Shown here: positions 47,519 to 55,827 of the stretch, piece after piece
How positions within the stretch are numbered: the stretch's first letter is position 1
How the letters are laid out: every line of letters begins with the position of its first letter
Origin: Pseudoruegeria sp. SHC-113
Lineage (GTDB): Bacteria; Pseudomonadota; Alphaproteobacteria; Rhodobacterales; Rhodobacteraceae
Reading direction: 5' to 3'
Length of the DNA stretch: 64,000 bases
NCBI RefSeq assembly: GCF_025376885.1
Contig: NZ_JAHUBR010000003.1
Location: 124,001 to 188,000 of the forward strand
Made by a program: the position numbers and the translations under genes
Notes under the pieces: generated by a model
Told to the model about the DNA's origin: nothing
The model's input: only the letters and a program-made list of their open reading frames with translations
The model's database searches: none

Positions 47519-48571
47519 ATGAAAACGATCAAGGGTCCTGCGCTGTTTCTGGCGCAGTTCGCAGGCGATGATGCGCCGTTCAACAGCTGGGATGCGATCA
47601 CCAAATGGGCCGCCGATTGCGGCTACATCGGCGTGCAGATCCCCAGCTGGGATGGTCGCCTTTTCGATCTGGAAAAGGCCGCGACGTCCACGGCCTATTG
47701 CGACGAGATCAAGGGGCAGGCCGCCGACAACGGCATCCAGATCACCGAGCTGTCGACCCACCTTCAGGGCCAACTCGTGGCAGTGCACCCGGCCTACGAT
47801 GCCGCCTTTGATGGCTTCGCCGCGCCAGAGGTGCGTGGTAACCCCAAGGCGCGTCAGGCTTGGGCTGTGGATCAGGTGAAAAAAGCACTCACCGCCTCGC
47901 GCAACCTCGGTATCTCCGAGCACGCGACTTTCTCCGGCGCGCTGGCTTGGCCTTACGTCTACCCGTGGCCGCAGCGCCCGGCGGGCCTTGTGGACACCGC
48001 CTTTGACGAGCTGGCCCACCGCTGGCGTCCGATTCTGGATCATGCCGAGGAGAACGGCGTGGATGTCTGCTACGAGATCCATCCGGGCGAGGATCTGCAC
48101 GATGGCGTGACCTTCGAGATGTTCCTTGAGCGGCTGAACGGCCATGCCCGTTGCAACATGCTCTACGACCCCAGCCACTACGTGCTGCAATGCCTCGATT
48201 ATCTGGACAACATCGACATCTACAAGGACCGGATCAAGATGTTCCACGTCAAGGATGCCGAGTTCAACCCGACGGGGCGGCAGGGTGTCTATTCCGGCTA
48301 CCAGAGCTGGGTGGACCGCGCCGGCCGCTTCCGCAGCCTCGGTGACGGGCAGGTCGACTTCAGCGCGATTTTCGCCAAGATGGCGGCCAATGATTTTGGC
48401 GGTTGGGCCGTGGTTGAATGGGAATGCGCGCTCAAGCACCCCGAGGACGGGGCGCGGGAGGGGGCGCAATTCGTGAAGGATCACATCATCCGCGTCACCG
48501 AACACGCGTTCGACGATTTCGCCGATGGCGGCACGGACGAAGCAGCGAACCGGAAGATGCTGGGCCTGTAA
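47519..48571 (+). CDS. Sugar phosphate isomerase/epimerase, long form
   Basis: A 350-residue xylose-isomerase-like TIM barrel. ATG 47519 follows TTGGGAGGAG. Metal-site segments are VDVCYEIHPGEDLHDG, CNMLYDPSHYVLQ, IKMFHVKDAEFNPTG and AVVEWECALKHPEDG. It is about 100 residues longer than the isomerase at 41091 and belongs to a different subgroup. It heads the second LacI-controlled operon and is followed 40 bases later by an oxidoreductase. Likely acts on a keto-sugar formed by the oxidoreductase. Confidence 0.85.
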   Translation: MKTIKGPALFLAQFAGDDAPFNSWDAITKWAADCGYIGVQIPSWDGRLFDLEKAATSTAYCDEIKGQAADNGIQITELSTHLQGQLVAVHPAYDAAFDGFAAPEVRGNPKARQAWAVDQVKKALTASRNLGISEHATFSGALAWPYVYPWPQRPAGLVDTAFDELAHRWRPILDHAEENGVDVCYEIHPGEDLHDGVTFEMFLERLNGHARCNMLYDPSHYVLQCLDYLDNIDIYKDRIKMFHVKDAEFNPTGRQGVYSGYQSWVDRAGRFRSLGDGQVDFSAIFAKMAANDFGGWAVVEWECALKHPEDGAREGAQFVKDHIIRVTEHAFDDFADGGTDEAANRKMLGL

Positions 48572-48611
48572 GGCTCTGGCACAGGCGCGAAGCTCAGGGA
48601 GGAGCAGGCAG

Positions 48612-49775
48612 ATGGCAATCACAGGGCGCAATGACGGGACAGCGGGCCCGATCCGGCTGGGCATGGTCGGCGGCGGCAAGGACGCCTTCATCGGTGGCGT
48701 GCACCGCATCGCCGCGCGGCTTGATGGCAAGTTCGATCTGGTCGCGGGGGCGCTGTCCTCCACGCCGGAGCGGGCGCTGGAAAGCGGCCGGGCGCTGGGG
48801 CTGGCGGAGGATCGGATCTATTCCGATTTCACCGAGATGGCCAAGCGCGAGGTGCGGATCAAATCCGGCATCGAGGCGGTGGCGATCGTCACCCCGAACC
48901 ATGTCCATTACACCGCCGCGCGTGAGTTCCTGCGCCGTGGTATCCATGTGATCTGCGACAAGCCGCTGACCTCCAACCTCGCCGACGCCAAGAAGCTGGT
49001 GAAGGCGGCGGAGAATTCTGACGCGCTCTTCATCCTGACCCACAATTACACGGGCTACCCGCTGATGCGGCAGGCGCGCGAGATGGTGGCGGCGGGCGAT
49101 CTGGGCGAGATCCGCCTCGTGCAGGTGGAATACGTGCAGGATTGGCTCACCGAGCATGTGGAGAACAAACAGGCCGACTGGCGCACCGATCCGGCGCGCA
49201 GCGGTGTGGGCGGCGCCACGGGCGACATCGGCACCCACGCCTATAATCTCGCGCGCTTCGTGTCCGGGCTGAAGGTCGAAAGCCTTGCCGCTGATCTGCA
49301 AAGCTTCGTGCCGGGCCGTCAGGTGGACGACAACGGCCACGTACTGCTGCGCTATGAGAACGGCGCGCGCGGGATGCTCTGGTGCTCGCAGGTTGCGCCG
49401 GGCAACGAAAACGGGCTGCGCCTGCGCATCTACGGCACCAAGGGCGGGCTTGAGTGGGGGCAGGAGAACCCCAACGAGCTATGGTTCACGCCCTTCGGCG
49501 AGCCCAAACGCCTGATCACGCGCGGCGGGGCCGGGGCCTCGGAGGCCGGAAACCGGCTCACCCGCGTGCCGCCGGGCCACCCGGAGGGCTATCTGGAAGG
49601 TTTCGCCAACGTCTATTCCGAAGCCGCCGCCGCCATCATCGCGGCCCGCAGCGGGGACGCCGCCCCGGCGGGCACGATCTATCCGACGGTTCAGGACGGG
49701 CTTGAGGGCGTGCAATTCGTGGACGCCTGCGTGCGCTCGTCGAGCCGCAATGCGGCTTGGGTGAGCTTTGGCTGA
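48612..49775 (+). CDS. Gfo/Idh/MocA-family oxidoreductase (second)
   Basis: A 387-residue NAD(P)-dependent dehydrogenase. ATG 48612 lies behind AGGGAGGAG. The Rossmann motif is [17 protein letters not shown]; the conserved CDKPLTSNL replaces EKP with DKP, and [16 protein letters not shown] carries the catalytic Asp/His pair. It forms a pair with the upstream isomerase, as in the import operon, so the regulon has two oxidoreductase/isomerase pairs. The stop lies inside the start region of the FAH gene. Confidence 0.88.
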   Translation: MAITGRNDGTAGPIRLGMVGGGKDAFIGGVHRIAARLDGKFDLVAGALSSTPERALESGRALGLAEDRIYSDFTEMAKREVRIKSGIEAVAIVTPNHVHYTAAREFLRRGIHVICDKPLTSNLADAKKLVKAAENSDALFILTHNYTGYPLMRQAREMVAAGDLGEIRLVQVEYVQDWLTEHVENKQADWRTDPARSGVGGATGDIGTHAYNLARFVSGLKVESLAADLQSFVPGRQVDDNGHVLLRYENGARGMLWCSQVAPGNENGLRLRIYGTKGGLEWGQENPNELWFTPFGEPKRLITRGGAGASEAGNRLTRVPPGHPEGYLEGFANVYSEAAAAIIAARSGDAAPAGTIYPTVQDGLEGVQFVDACVRSSSRNAAWVSFG

Positions 49776-50907
49776 TCTTCCCGAAAACGGCCTCTGGCTG
49801 GGCCGCGTCTGGCGCGCTGATCTCGGCGGGCCGGGCGTCATCACCCTGCGGGCAGGCCGCGTGCTGGACATCACCAGCCGCGCTGCCCCCACCGTGCGCG
49901 ACATCTGCGAGATGGAGGATCCCGCCGTCTACCTGCGCGAAGCAGAGGGCGAGGATCTGGGCGCGTGGGCCGACATAGAGGCCGCGCCGGTTGGCGATTT
50001 TACCCAAACCCATCTGCTCGCCCCCTGCGATCTGCAGGCGGTGAAGGCCTGCGGCGTGACCTTCGCGCGCTCCATGGTGGAACGGGTGATCGAGGAGCAG
50101 GCGGCAGGCGATCCGGCCAAGGCCGAGGCGATCCGCGCCCGCGTCGGGGCGGCTATTGGCGATTCCCTGCGCAACATCCGGGCGGGCTCGGAAGAGGCCG
50201 CGAAGGTGAAAGCCGCGCTGATCCGGGAGGGGCTGTGGTCCCAATATTTGGAGGTCGGCATCGGCCCGGATGCAGAGGTTTTCTCCAAGGCGCAGGTGCT
50301 GTCTTCGATGGGTCATGGGGCCGATGTAGGGCTGCACCCGATCTCGGCCTGGAACAACCCGGAGCCGGAGGTGGTGCTGGCTGTCTCCTCCAAGGGGCGC
50401 ATTTTGGGGGCCTGCCTTGGCAACGACGTGAACCTGCGGGACGTCGAAGGGCGCTCGGCGCTGCTGCTGTCGAAGGCGAAGGACAACAACGCCTCCTGCG
50501 CCATCGGGCCGATGATCCGCCTGTTTGATGCGGGCTTCACGCTTGATAACGTGCGCGCGGCGGAGCTGGACATGGTGGTGACGGGTGAGGACGGTTACGT
50601 GCTGCGCGGCCATTCCTCGATGAAGGAGATCAGCCGTGATCCGGAAGATCTGGTGGCCCAGACGATCGGGCGGCATCACCAGTATCCGGACGGTCTGATG
50701 CTGTTCCTCGGCACGCTCTTTGCGCCGACCGAGGATCGCGACGCGCCGGGCGAAGGCTTTACCCACAAGATCGGCGATGTTGTTGAGATTTCCGCGCCGG
50801 GGCTGGGCGCCCTGCGCAACCGGGTGCGGCTCTCCACCGATTGCGCGCCCTGGACCTTTGGTGTCCGCAGCCTGATGGGGTATCTTGCGGGCCGGGGGCT
50901 GCTTTAG
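49768..50907 (+). CDS. FAH-family hydrolase/dehydratase, 2-keto-3-deoxy-pentonate dehydratase-like
   Basis: A 379-residue protein starting at TTG 49768, overlapping the previous gene by 8 bp. The C-terminal FAH fold is shown by YLEVGIGPDAEVFSKAQ, NPEPEVVLAVSSKGRI, LGNDVNLRDVEG and TIGRHHQYPDGLMLFLGT. Acid metal ligands of the NPEPE motif are intact. The N-terminal region (GLWLGRVW to APTVRDICE) and full length match the 2-keto-3-deoxy-xylonate/arabinonate dehydratase subgroup (XylX/AraD1-like) better than short fumarylacetoacetate hydrolases. That would yield 2-oxoglutarate semialdehyde. Subgroup assignment is inferred by recall, not by alignment. Confidence 0.7.
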   Translation: MADLPENGLWLGRVWRADLGGPGVITLRAGRVLDITSRAAPTVRDICEMEDPAVYLREAEGEDLGAWADIEAAPVGDFTQTHLLAPCDLQAVKACGVTFARSMVERVIEEQAAGDPAKAEAIRARVGAAIGDSLRNIRAGSEEAAKVKAALIREGLWSQYLEVGIGPDAEVFSKAQVLSSMGHGADVGLHPISAWNNPEPEVVLAVSSKGRILGACLGNDVNLRDVEGRSALLLSKAKDNNASCAIGPMIRLFDAGFTLDNVRAAELDMVVTGEDGYVLRGHSSMKEISRDPEDLVAQTIGRHHQYPDGLMLFLGTLFAPTEDRDAPGEGFTHKIGDVVEISAPGLGALRNRVRLSTDCAPWTFGVRSLMGYLAGRGLL

Positions 50908-50930
50908 GGCCTTTCAGGGAGGCGGCAGGC

Positions 50931-51767
50931 ATGGCGGTGACGCGCGAGTTTCGGACATTGACGGCAGACGAAGTGACGCTGGCCGTGGAGTGGGCGGCGG
51001 CGGAGGGCTGGAACCCCGGCCTCCATGATGCGCAGACCTTCCATGCCGCCGATCCGGGGGCCTTCGTGGGCTGCTTTGTGGAAGGCGCGCTGGCGGCGGT
51101 GATCTCGGTCGCGCGGCACAGCGCGGGGTTTGGCTTTCTGGGCTTCTACATCTGCCGCCCCGATTTGCGCGGGCGGGGGCACGGGCTGGCGCTCTGGCAG
51201 GCCGCCCTGCCACGGCTGGACGGGGCGACAGTGGGGCTTGATGGCGTGGTGGCCCAGCAGGAAAACTACCGCGCTTCCGGCTTCGCCTATGCTCATGCCA
51301 ACACACGTTTCGCGATCGGTCCCACGCAGCTGCCAGAAGCCCCGGCGCTGGACGCCGTGACGGCCCGCGTGGACGCCGTGCACGGGTTGGACACGGAGGT
51401 CACGGGCTTTTCCCGCAGCACCTATCTTCAGGCCTGGCTCGCCCAGCCAGAGGCCCGCTCCCTGATGCTGATGAACGGCGCGCGCTGCGCCGGTTGGGGC
51501 GTGGCGCGGCCCTGCCGTGAGGGCACCAAGATCGGCCCGTTGATGGCGGACAGCCCCGATCTGGCGGAAACGCTGTTTCTGAGCCTTGCGAGTGGCGCCG
51601 CGGGGCCTGTGTTTCTGGATGTGCCGATGCCCAATGCGGCGGCTGCGGCCATGGCGGAACGGCTCGGGATGGAACCGGTGTTTGAAACCGCCCGGATGTA
51701 TCGCGGGCGGGCCCCGAAAGAGGATCTGGCGCGGCTCTACGGTGTCATGAGTTTCGAATTTGGCTGA
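50931..51767 (+). CDS. GNAT-family N-acetyltransferase
   Basis: A 278-residue acetyltransferase. ATG 50931 follows AGGGAGG. The first GNAT domain (residues about 1-135) has the acetyl-CoA loop ICRPDLRGRGHGLALWQ. A C-terminal domain of about 135 residues (YLQAWLAQPEARSLMLMNG, GPVFLDVPMPN) resembles the second half of YitH/HXXD-type tandem GNAT proteins. It is 23 bases behind the FAH gene and ends the sugar operon; a substrate is not evident. Confidence 0.85.
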   Translation: MAVTREFRTLTADEVTLAVEWAAAEGWNPGLHDAQTFHAADPGAFVGCFVEGALAAVISVARHSAGFGFLGFYICRPDLRGRGHGLALWQAALPRLDGATVGLDGVVAQQENYRASGFAYAHANTRFAIGPTQLPEAPALDAVTARVDAVHGLDTEVTGFSRSTYLQAWLAQPEARSLMLMNGARCAGWGVARPCREGTKIGPLMADSPDLAETLFLSLASGAAGPVFLDVPMPNAAAAAMAERLGMEPVFETARMYRGRAPKEDLARLYGVMSFEFG

Positions 51768-51839
51768 AGGGGGAGGGGGGCTCTGCCCCCCGTCCTTTGC
51801 AAGGACTCCCCCCGAGGAATTTGGAGCGAGAGGAAAGGG

Positions 51840-52973
51840 TCAGCGGTTTTCCATGGGGATGTAAGGGCGTTCCTCGGGGCCGTTGTAGAGCGTGAGCGGG
51901 CGCAGCAGGATGTTCTGGCGCTGTTGCTCGATGCATTGGATCACCCAACCGGGCACGCGGCCGATGGCGAAGATCGGCACGTAGAGATCCATCGGGATGC
52001 CGTGCAGTTGGTAGATGACGCCGGAGTAGAAATCGACGTTCACATTGAGCCCGTGGCGGGCGTAGGGCTGCATCGCCTCGACCACGGCTTGCAGGATCTC
52101 GTACCATTCGGGCTGGCCCATCTCCTCAGACAGTGCCTTGACGCCTGCGCGCATGTGGCGGGCGCGGGGATCTTCGGCGCGGTAGACGCGGTGGCCGAAG
52201 CCGGTGACGGCCTCGCGGTTGGCGCGTTTGGCTTTCACATAGGCGGCGGCGTTTTCCGGTGTGCCGATCTCGGCGACCATCTTCATCACGTCTTCCGCCG
52301 CGCCACCATGGGCGGGGCCGGCGAGGGTGGCCAGCGCGGTGGTGATGGCACCGTGCAGGTTGGCTTCTGTCCCGACGGTAACACGGGCGGCGAAGGAGGA
52401 GGCGTTGGAGCCATGTTCGGCGTGGAGGATGAAATCCACATCGGCAAGCCGAGCGGCCTCGGCGCTGGGCTTTTCGCCTTTCAGCATCCAAAGCCAGTTG
52501 GCGGCATGGCTGAGGGTTGGATCCGGCGCGACAGGGGTGCGGCCATTGCGGATCGCCTCATGGGCGGCGACGATCATCGGCACCTGCGCGGTGAGGCGGA
52601 TGCCGTTCTCGATGAAGGCCTCTTCGCCCACCTGCTGGCTTGCAGGCTCAAGCGCTGCAAGGGCGGAGACCGCGGTGCGCAGCACGTCCATCGGGTGACC
52701 GTGTTTCGTGGCGGCGATGATGGTGTGGATCTCTTCCGGCAGGGTGCGGGCGGCGATGAGGCGCGTGCTGAAGGCGGCGAGCTCTGCTGCGGTGGGCAGC
52801 TCGCCGTAGATCAGCAGGTAGGCGACTTCCTCGAAGGTGGAATGGGTGGCGAGATCGTGAATCGAGTAGCCGCGATAGGTGAGCGAGCCCGCCGCGCCGT
52901 CGATATGGCTCACGCCGGAGCGTTCGAAATAGATGCCTTTCAGGCCGCGATTGATCTTGACGGTGTCGCTCAT
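51840..52973 (-). CDS. Citrate synthase, type II-like short form (citrate/2-methylcitrate synthase)
   Basis: A 377-residue enzyme. It has the N-terminal GLKGIYFERSGVSHIDG and LTYRGYSIHDLA motifs, the active-site histidine in DFILHAEHGSNASSFAARV, the second histidine in GPAHGGAAEDVM, and the aspartate in NVDFYSGVIYQLHG. Length and motifs fit the short Gram-positive/archaeal-type citrate synthases and PrpC. No prpB or prpD is nearby, so citrate synthase is preferred. It is divergent from pta with only 31 bp between start codons, which suits consumption of acetyl-CoA from taurine. Confidence 0.82.
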   Translation of the reverse strand: MSDTVKINRGLKGIYFERSGVSHIDGAAGSLTYRGYSIHDLATHSTFEEVAYLLIYGELPTAAELAAFSTRLIAARTLPEEIHTIIAATKHGHPMDVLRTAVSALAALEPASQQVGEEAFIENGIRLTAQVPMIVAAHEAIRNGRTPVAPDPTLSHAANWLWMLKGEKPSAEAARLADVDFILHAEHGSNASSFAARVTVGTEANLHGAITTALATLAGPAHGGAAEDVMKMVAEIGTPENAAAYVKAKRANREAVTGFGHRVYRAEDPRARHMRAGVKALSEEMGQPEWYEILQAVVEAMQPYARHGLNVNVDFYSGVIYQLHGIPMDLYVPIFAIGRVPGWVIQCIEQQRQNILLRPLTLYNGPEERPYIPMENR

Positions 52974-53004
52974 CTCTTCATCCTTTCAGCCCATGGGAGG
53001 CTGC

Positions 53005-53874
53005 ATGTCTGTACTTGAAAACGTTTACGAATTGGCCCGCGCACGGCAGGCCCGGGTGATCTTGCCGGAAGCCGAGGACTCGCGCATCGCGCAGGCGGCG
53101 GAGCGGCTTCTGGCCGAAGGGCTGGCGGTGCCGGTGCCGCTGGCTGAGCCCAGCGAGGCCCATGTCGCCGCGATCCTGAAGCAGCGCCCCGGCAAGGAGG
53201 CCTTCGCGCGGCGGCTTTTGGAGAAACCGCTGGTGCGGGCGGCTGCGATGGTGGCCTGCGGGGAGGCCGAGGCGCTGGTGGCCGGGGCGGCGAGCCCCAC
53301 GCGGCGGGTGATCGAGGCGGCGCAGTTCGCCATCGGCATGGCCGAGGGGCTTTCGCTGCCCTCCTCCTGTTTCCTGATGCGCTTTCCCGACGGGCGCGAG
53401 GCGATTTTTGCCGATTGCGCCCTGAACGTGGACCCGGATGCGGCAGGCCTTGCCGATATCGCGTCCGCCTCGGCGGCCACCGCCACGGCACTTCTGGGGC
53501 GTGCGGAGCTGGCCTTCCTCTCCTTCTCCACGCTGGCGTCGGGCGCCGGAGAAAGCGTGGAACGGGTGCGCGCGGCCACGGAAGCCGCGCAGGCGCGCGG
53601 GCTCATGGCGATCGGCCCGGTGCAGGCCGATGCGGCGCTGAACCCGGCGATCGCGGCGCGCAAGGGCATTGAGGCCGGTGCGCCCAATGTCTTCATCTTC
53701 CCGTCGCTCGATGCGGGCAACATCGCCTACAAGCTGGCGCAGGAATTGGCCGGCGCGCAGGCGCTGGGGCCGCTGTTGCAGGGCTTTGCCAAACCGGTCT
53801 GCGATCTGAGCCGGGGCGCAAGCGTGGAAGATATCGTGGCGGCCACCGCCGTGACGCTGGCGCTCGCCCAATAG
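53005..53874 (+). CDS. pta: Phosphate acetyltransferase
   Basis: A 289-residue PTA domain protein, the short single-domain form. ATG 53005 has GGGAGG. Motifs are RVILPEAEDSRIAQAAERLL, EALVAGAASPTRRVIEAAQF and the C-terminal NVFIFPSLDAGNIAYKLAQ with KPVCDLSRGASVEDIV. It makes acetyl-CoA from acetyl phosphate. It converges on xsc, which produces acetyl phosphate, a hallmark of taurine dissimilation in Rhodobacteraceae. Confidence 0.93.
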   Translation: MSVLENVYELARARQARVILPEAEDSRIAQAAERLLAEGLAVPVPLAEPSEAHVAAILKQRPGKEAFARRLLEKPLVRAAAMVACGEAEALVAGAASPTRRVIEAAQFAIGMAEGLSLPSSCFLMRFPDGREAIFADCALNVDPDAAGLADIASASAATATALLGRAELAFLSFSTLASGAGESVERVRAATEAAQARGLMAIGPVQADAALNPAIAARKGIEAGAPNVFIFPSLDAGNIAYKLAQELAGAQALGPLLQGFAKPVCDLSRGASVEDIVAATAVTLALAQ

Positions 53875-53902
53875 GCCCCGCGCGGGGCATGTCCCGCGCG
53901 GG
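53875..53902. terminator. Tandem GC hairpins between pta and xsc
   Basis: GCCCCGCGCGGGGC (53875-53888) and CCCGCGCGGG (53893-53902) lie in the 37-bp gap between the convergent stops. There are no T tracts; they may act as weak bidirectional terminators. Confidence 0.5.
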
Positions 53903-53911
53903 TCTGCCATG

Positions 53912-55693
53912 TTACGCGCCTTTCTGGGGGCGCATGTCGGCGGCGGAGATACCGGCCACGGCGACGGGCTTCTTCATCGCGTCGCGGCGGAAGGGCTCGC
54001 CCAGTTCCTGGTTGATCATGGCTTCAATGAGCGTCGTCTTGCCGTGGTCCATCTGATCCTTGATCGCGGTGTTCAGGGCGTCCGTCAGCTCGTCCATCGT
54101 GCGCGCGATCACGCCTTTCAGCCCGCAGGCCTTGGCGATCCCGGCGTAGGAGACCTGCTCGTCCAGTTCGGTGCCGACGAAATTGTCGTCAAACCAGAGC
54201 GTGGAGTTGCGCTTCTCCGCGCCCCATTGGTAGTTGCGGAAGACGATCTGGGTGATGGCGGGCCATTCGCCGCGCCCGATGGCGGTGAGCTCGTTCACCG
54301 CGATGCCGAAAGCGCCGTCCCCGGCGAAGCCGACAACCGGCACGTCCGGGCAGGCGATCTTCGCTCCGACGATGGCGGGCAGGCCATAGCCGCAGGGGCC
54401 GAAGAGGCCCGGCGCGAGGTATTTGCGGCCCACCTCGAAGGAGGGGTAGGCGTTGCCGATGGCGCAGTTGTTGCCGATGTCCGACGAGATGATCGCCTCC
54501 TTGGGCAGCGCGGACTGGATCGCCCGCCAGGCCATGCGGGGGCTCATCCAGTCGGGCTTGTCAGCGCGGGCGCGCTCGTTCCAGGTGGTGCCGGGATCAT
54601 CGTCCTCATGGTCCATGCCGGAAAGCTGCTGCGCCCAGCGGGATTTCGTCTCGGCGATCTTGGCCTTGCGGGCGTCGCGGCCCTCATCGCCCGCGGTGCC
54701 GGAGAGCTGGGCGAGGATGCCTTTCGCTACTTTCGCCGCATCGCCGACGATGCCAACGGTAACGGTTTTCGTCAGGCCGATACGGTCCGGGTTGATGTCC
54801 ACCTGGATGATCTTGGCATCTGCAGGCCAGTATTCCATACCGTAGCCCGGCAGGGTGGAGAAAGGGTTGAGCCGCGTGCCGAGGCAGAGCACCACGTCGG
54901 CCTCCTTGATCAACTCCATCCCGGCCTTGGAGCCATTGTAGCCCAGCGGGCCGGCAAAGAGCGGATGGGAGCCGGGGAAGGCATCGTTGTGCTGGTAGCC
55001 GACGCAGACGGGCGCATCGAGCCGTTCGGCGAGCGCCTTGGAGGCCTCGATACCACCGGCAGAAAGCACCACGCCCGCGCCGTTCAGGATCACCGGGTTG
55101 CGGGCCTCAGAGAGCAGCGCGGCGGCCTGTGCCACGGCGCCTTCGCCGCCTGCGGGGCGTTCAAACTCCACCACGGCGGGCAGGTTGATGTCGACCACCT
55201 GCGTCCAGAAATCGCGCGGCACGTTGATCTGCGCCGGGGCCGAGGCGCGTTTGGCCTGCATGATCACACGGTTCAGCACCTCGCAGATGCGGGTCGGATC
55301 GCGGACCTCTTCCTGATAGGCGACCATATCCTCGAAGAGCTTCATCTGCTCCACTTCCTGGAAACCGCCCTGGCCGATCGTCTTGTTGGCGGCCTGCGGG
55401 GTGACGAGCAGCAGTGGTGTGTGGTTCCAGTAGGCGGTTTTCACGGCCGTCACGAAGTTGGTGATGCCGGGGCCGTTCTGGGCGATCATCATGCTCATCT
55501 TGCCGGAGGCGCGGGTAAAACCGTCGGCCATCATCCCGGCGCTGCCTTCATGGGCGCAATCCCAGAACATGATCCCGGCCTTCGGGAACAGATCGGAGAT
55601 CGGCATCATCGCGGAGCCGATGATCCCGAAGGCGTGTTCGATGCCATGCATCTGGAGGGTTTTGACGAAAGCTTCTTCGGTCGTCATTTTCAT
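53912..55693 (-). CDS. xsc: Sulfoacetaldehyde acetyltransferase
   Basis: A 593-residue thiamine-diphosphate enzyme. N-terminal features are MTTEEAFVKTLQMHGIEHAF, IGSAMMPISDLFPKAGI and the Pyr-domain glutamate near FWDCAHEGSAGMMADG. The PP domain contains GDGAFGIAVNELTAIGRGE and NYQWGAEKRNSTLW for ThDP and Mg binding. It cleaves sulfoacetaldehyde with phosphate into acetyl phosphate and sulfite. The sequence is a close match in motif content to Xsc of taurine degraders. Two TauR-like repeats lie about 100 bp upstream. Confidence 0.96.
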   Translation of the reverse strand: MKMTTEEAFVKTLQMHGIEHAFGIIGSAMMPISDLFPKAGIMFWDCAHEGSAGMMADGFTRASGKMSMMIAQNGPGITNFVTAVKTAYWNHTPLLLVTPQAANKTIGQGGFQEVEQMKLFEDMVAYQEEVRDPTRICEVLNRVIMQAKRASAPAQINVPRDFWTQVVDINLPAVVEFERPAGGEGAVAQAAALLSEARNPVILNGAGVVLSAGGIEASKALAERLDAPVCVGYQHNDAFPGSHPLFAGPLGYNGSKAGMELIKEADVVLCLGTRLNPFSTLPGYGMEYWPADAKIIQVDINPDRIGLTKTVTVGIVGDAAKVAKGILAQLSGTAGDEGRDARKAKIAETKSRWAQQLSGMDHEDDDPGTTWNERARADKPDWMSPRMAWRAIQSALPKEAIISSDIGNNCAIGNAYPSFEVGRKYLAPGLFGPCGYGLPAIVGAKIACPDVPVVGFAGDGAFGIAVNELTAIGRGEWPAITQIVFRNYQWGAEKRNSTLWFDDNFVGTELDEQVSYAGIAKACGLKGVIARTMDELTDALNTAIKDQMDHGKTTLIEAMINQELGEPFRRDAMKKPVAVAGISAADMRPQKGA

Positions 55694-55788
55694 GGTCGAT
55701 GTCTCCGCTCATGAGGAAATCTGGAGGGGCCGCGCGCGGGCGGGCCTGCGGCGTTGTGCGTGAACCTATCGCCTGCGGCGGGTCGGCG

Positions 55789-55821
55789 TTAGGGCCAGTT
55801 GGTTGGGTGGGTTAAGGCCAG
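55789..55821 (-). promoter_or_regulatory. TauR-type direct repeats upstream of xsc
   Basis: TTAGGGCCAG (55789-55798) and TTAAGGCCAG (55812-55821) have a 23-bp period. Read on the coding strand of xsc they are CTGGCCTTAA and CTGGCCCTAA, close to the CTGGACYTAA repeats reported for TauR of Rhodobacter capsulatus. Confidence 0.75.
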
Positions 55822-55827
55822 CGGCGA

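Noticed and set aside
51840-52973. 2-methylcitrate synthase (prpC) assignment
   Set aside because: Sequence class allows it, but no prpB, prpD or acnD gene is near and the neighbour is pta; citrate synthase is the simpler reading.
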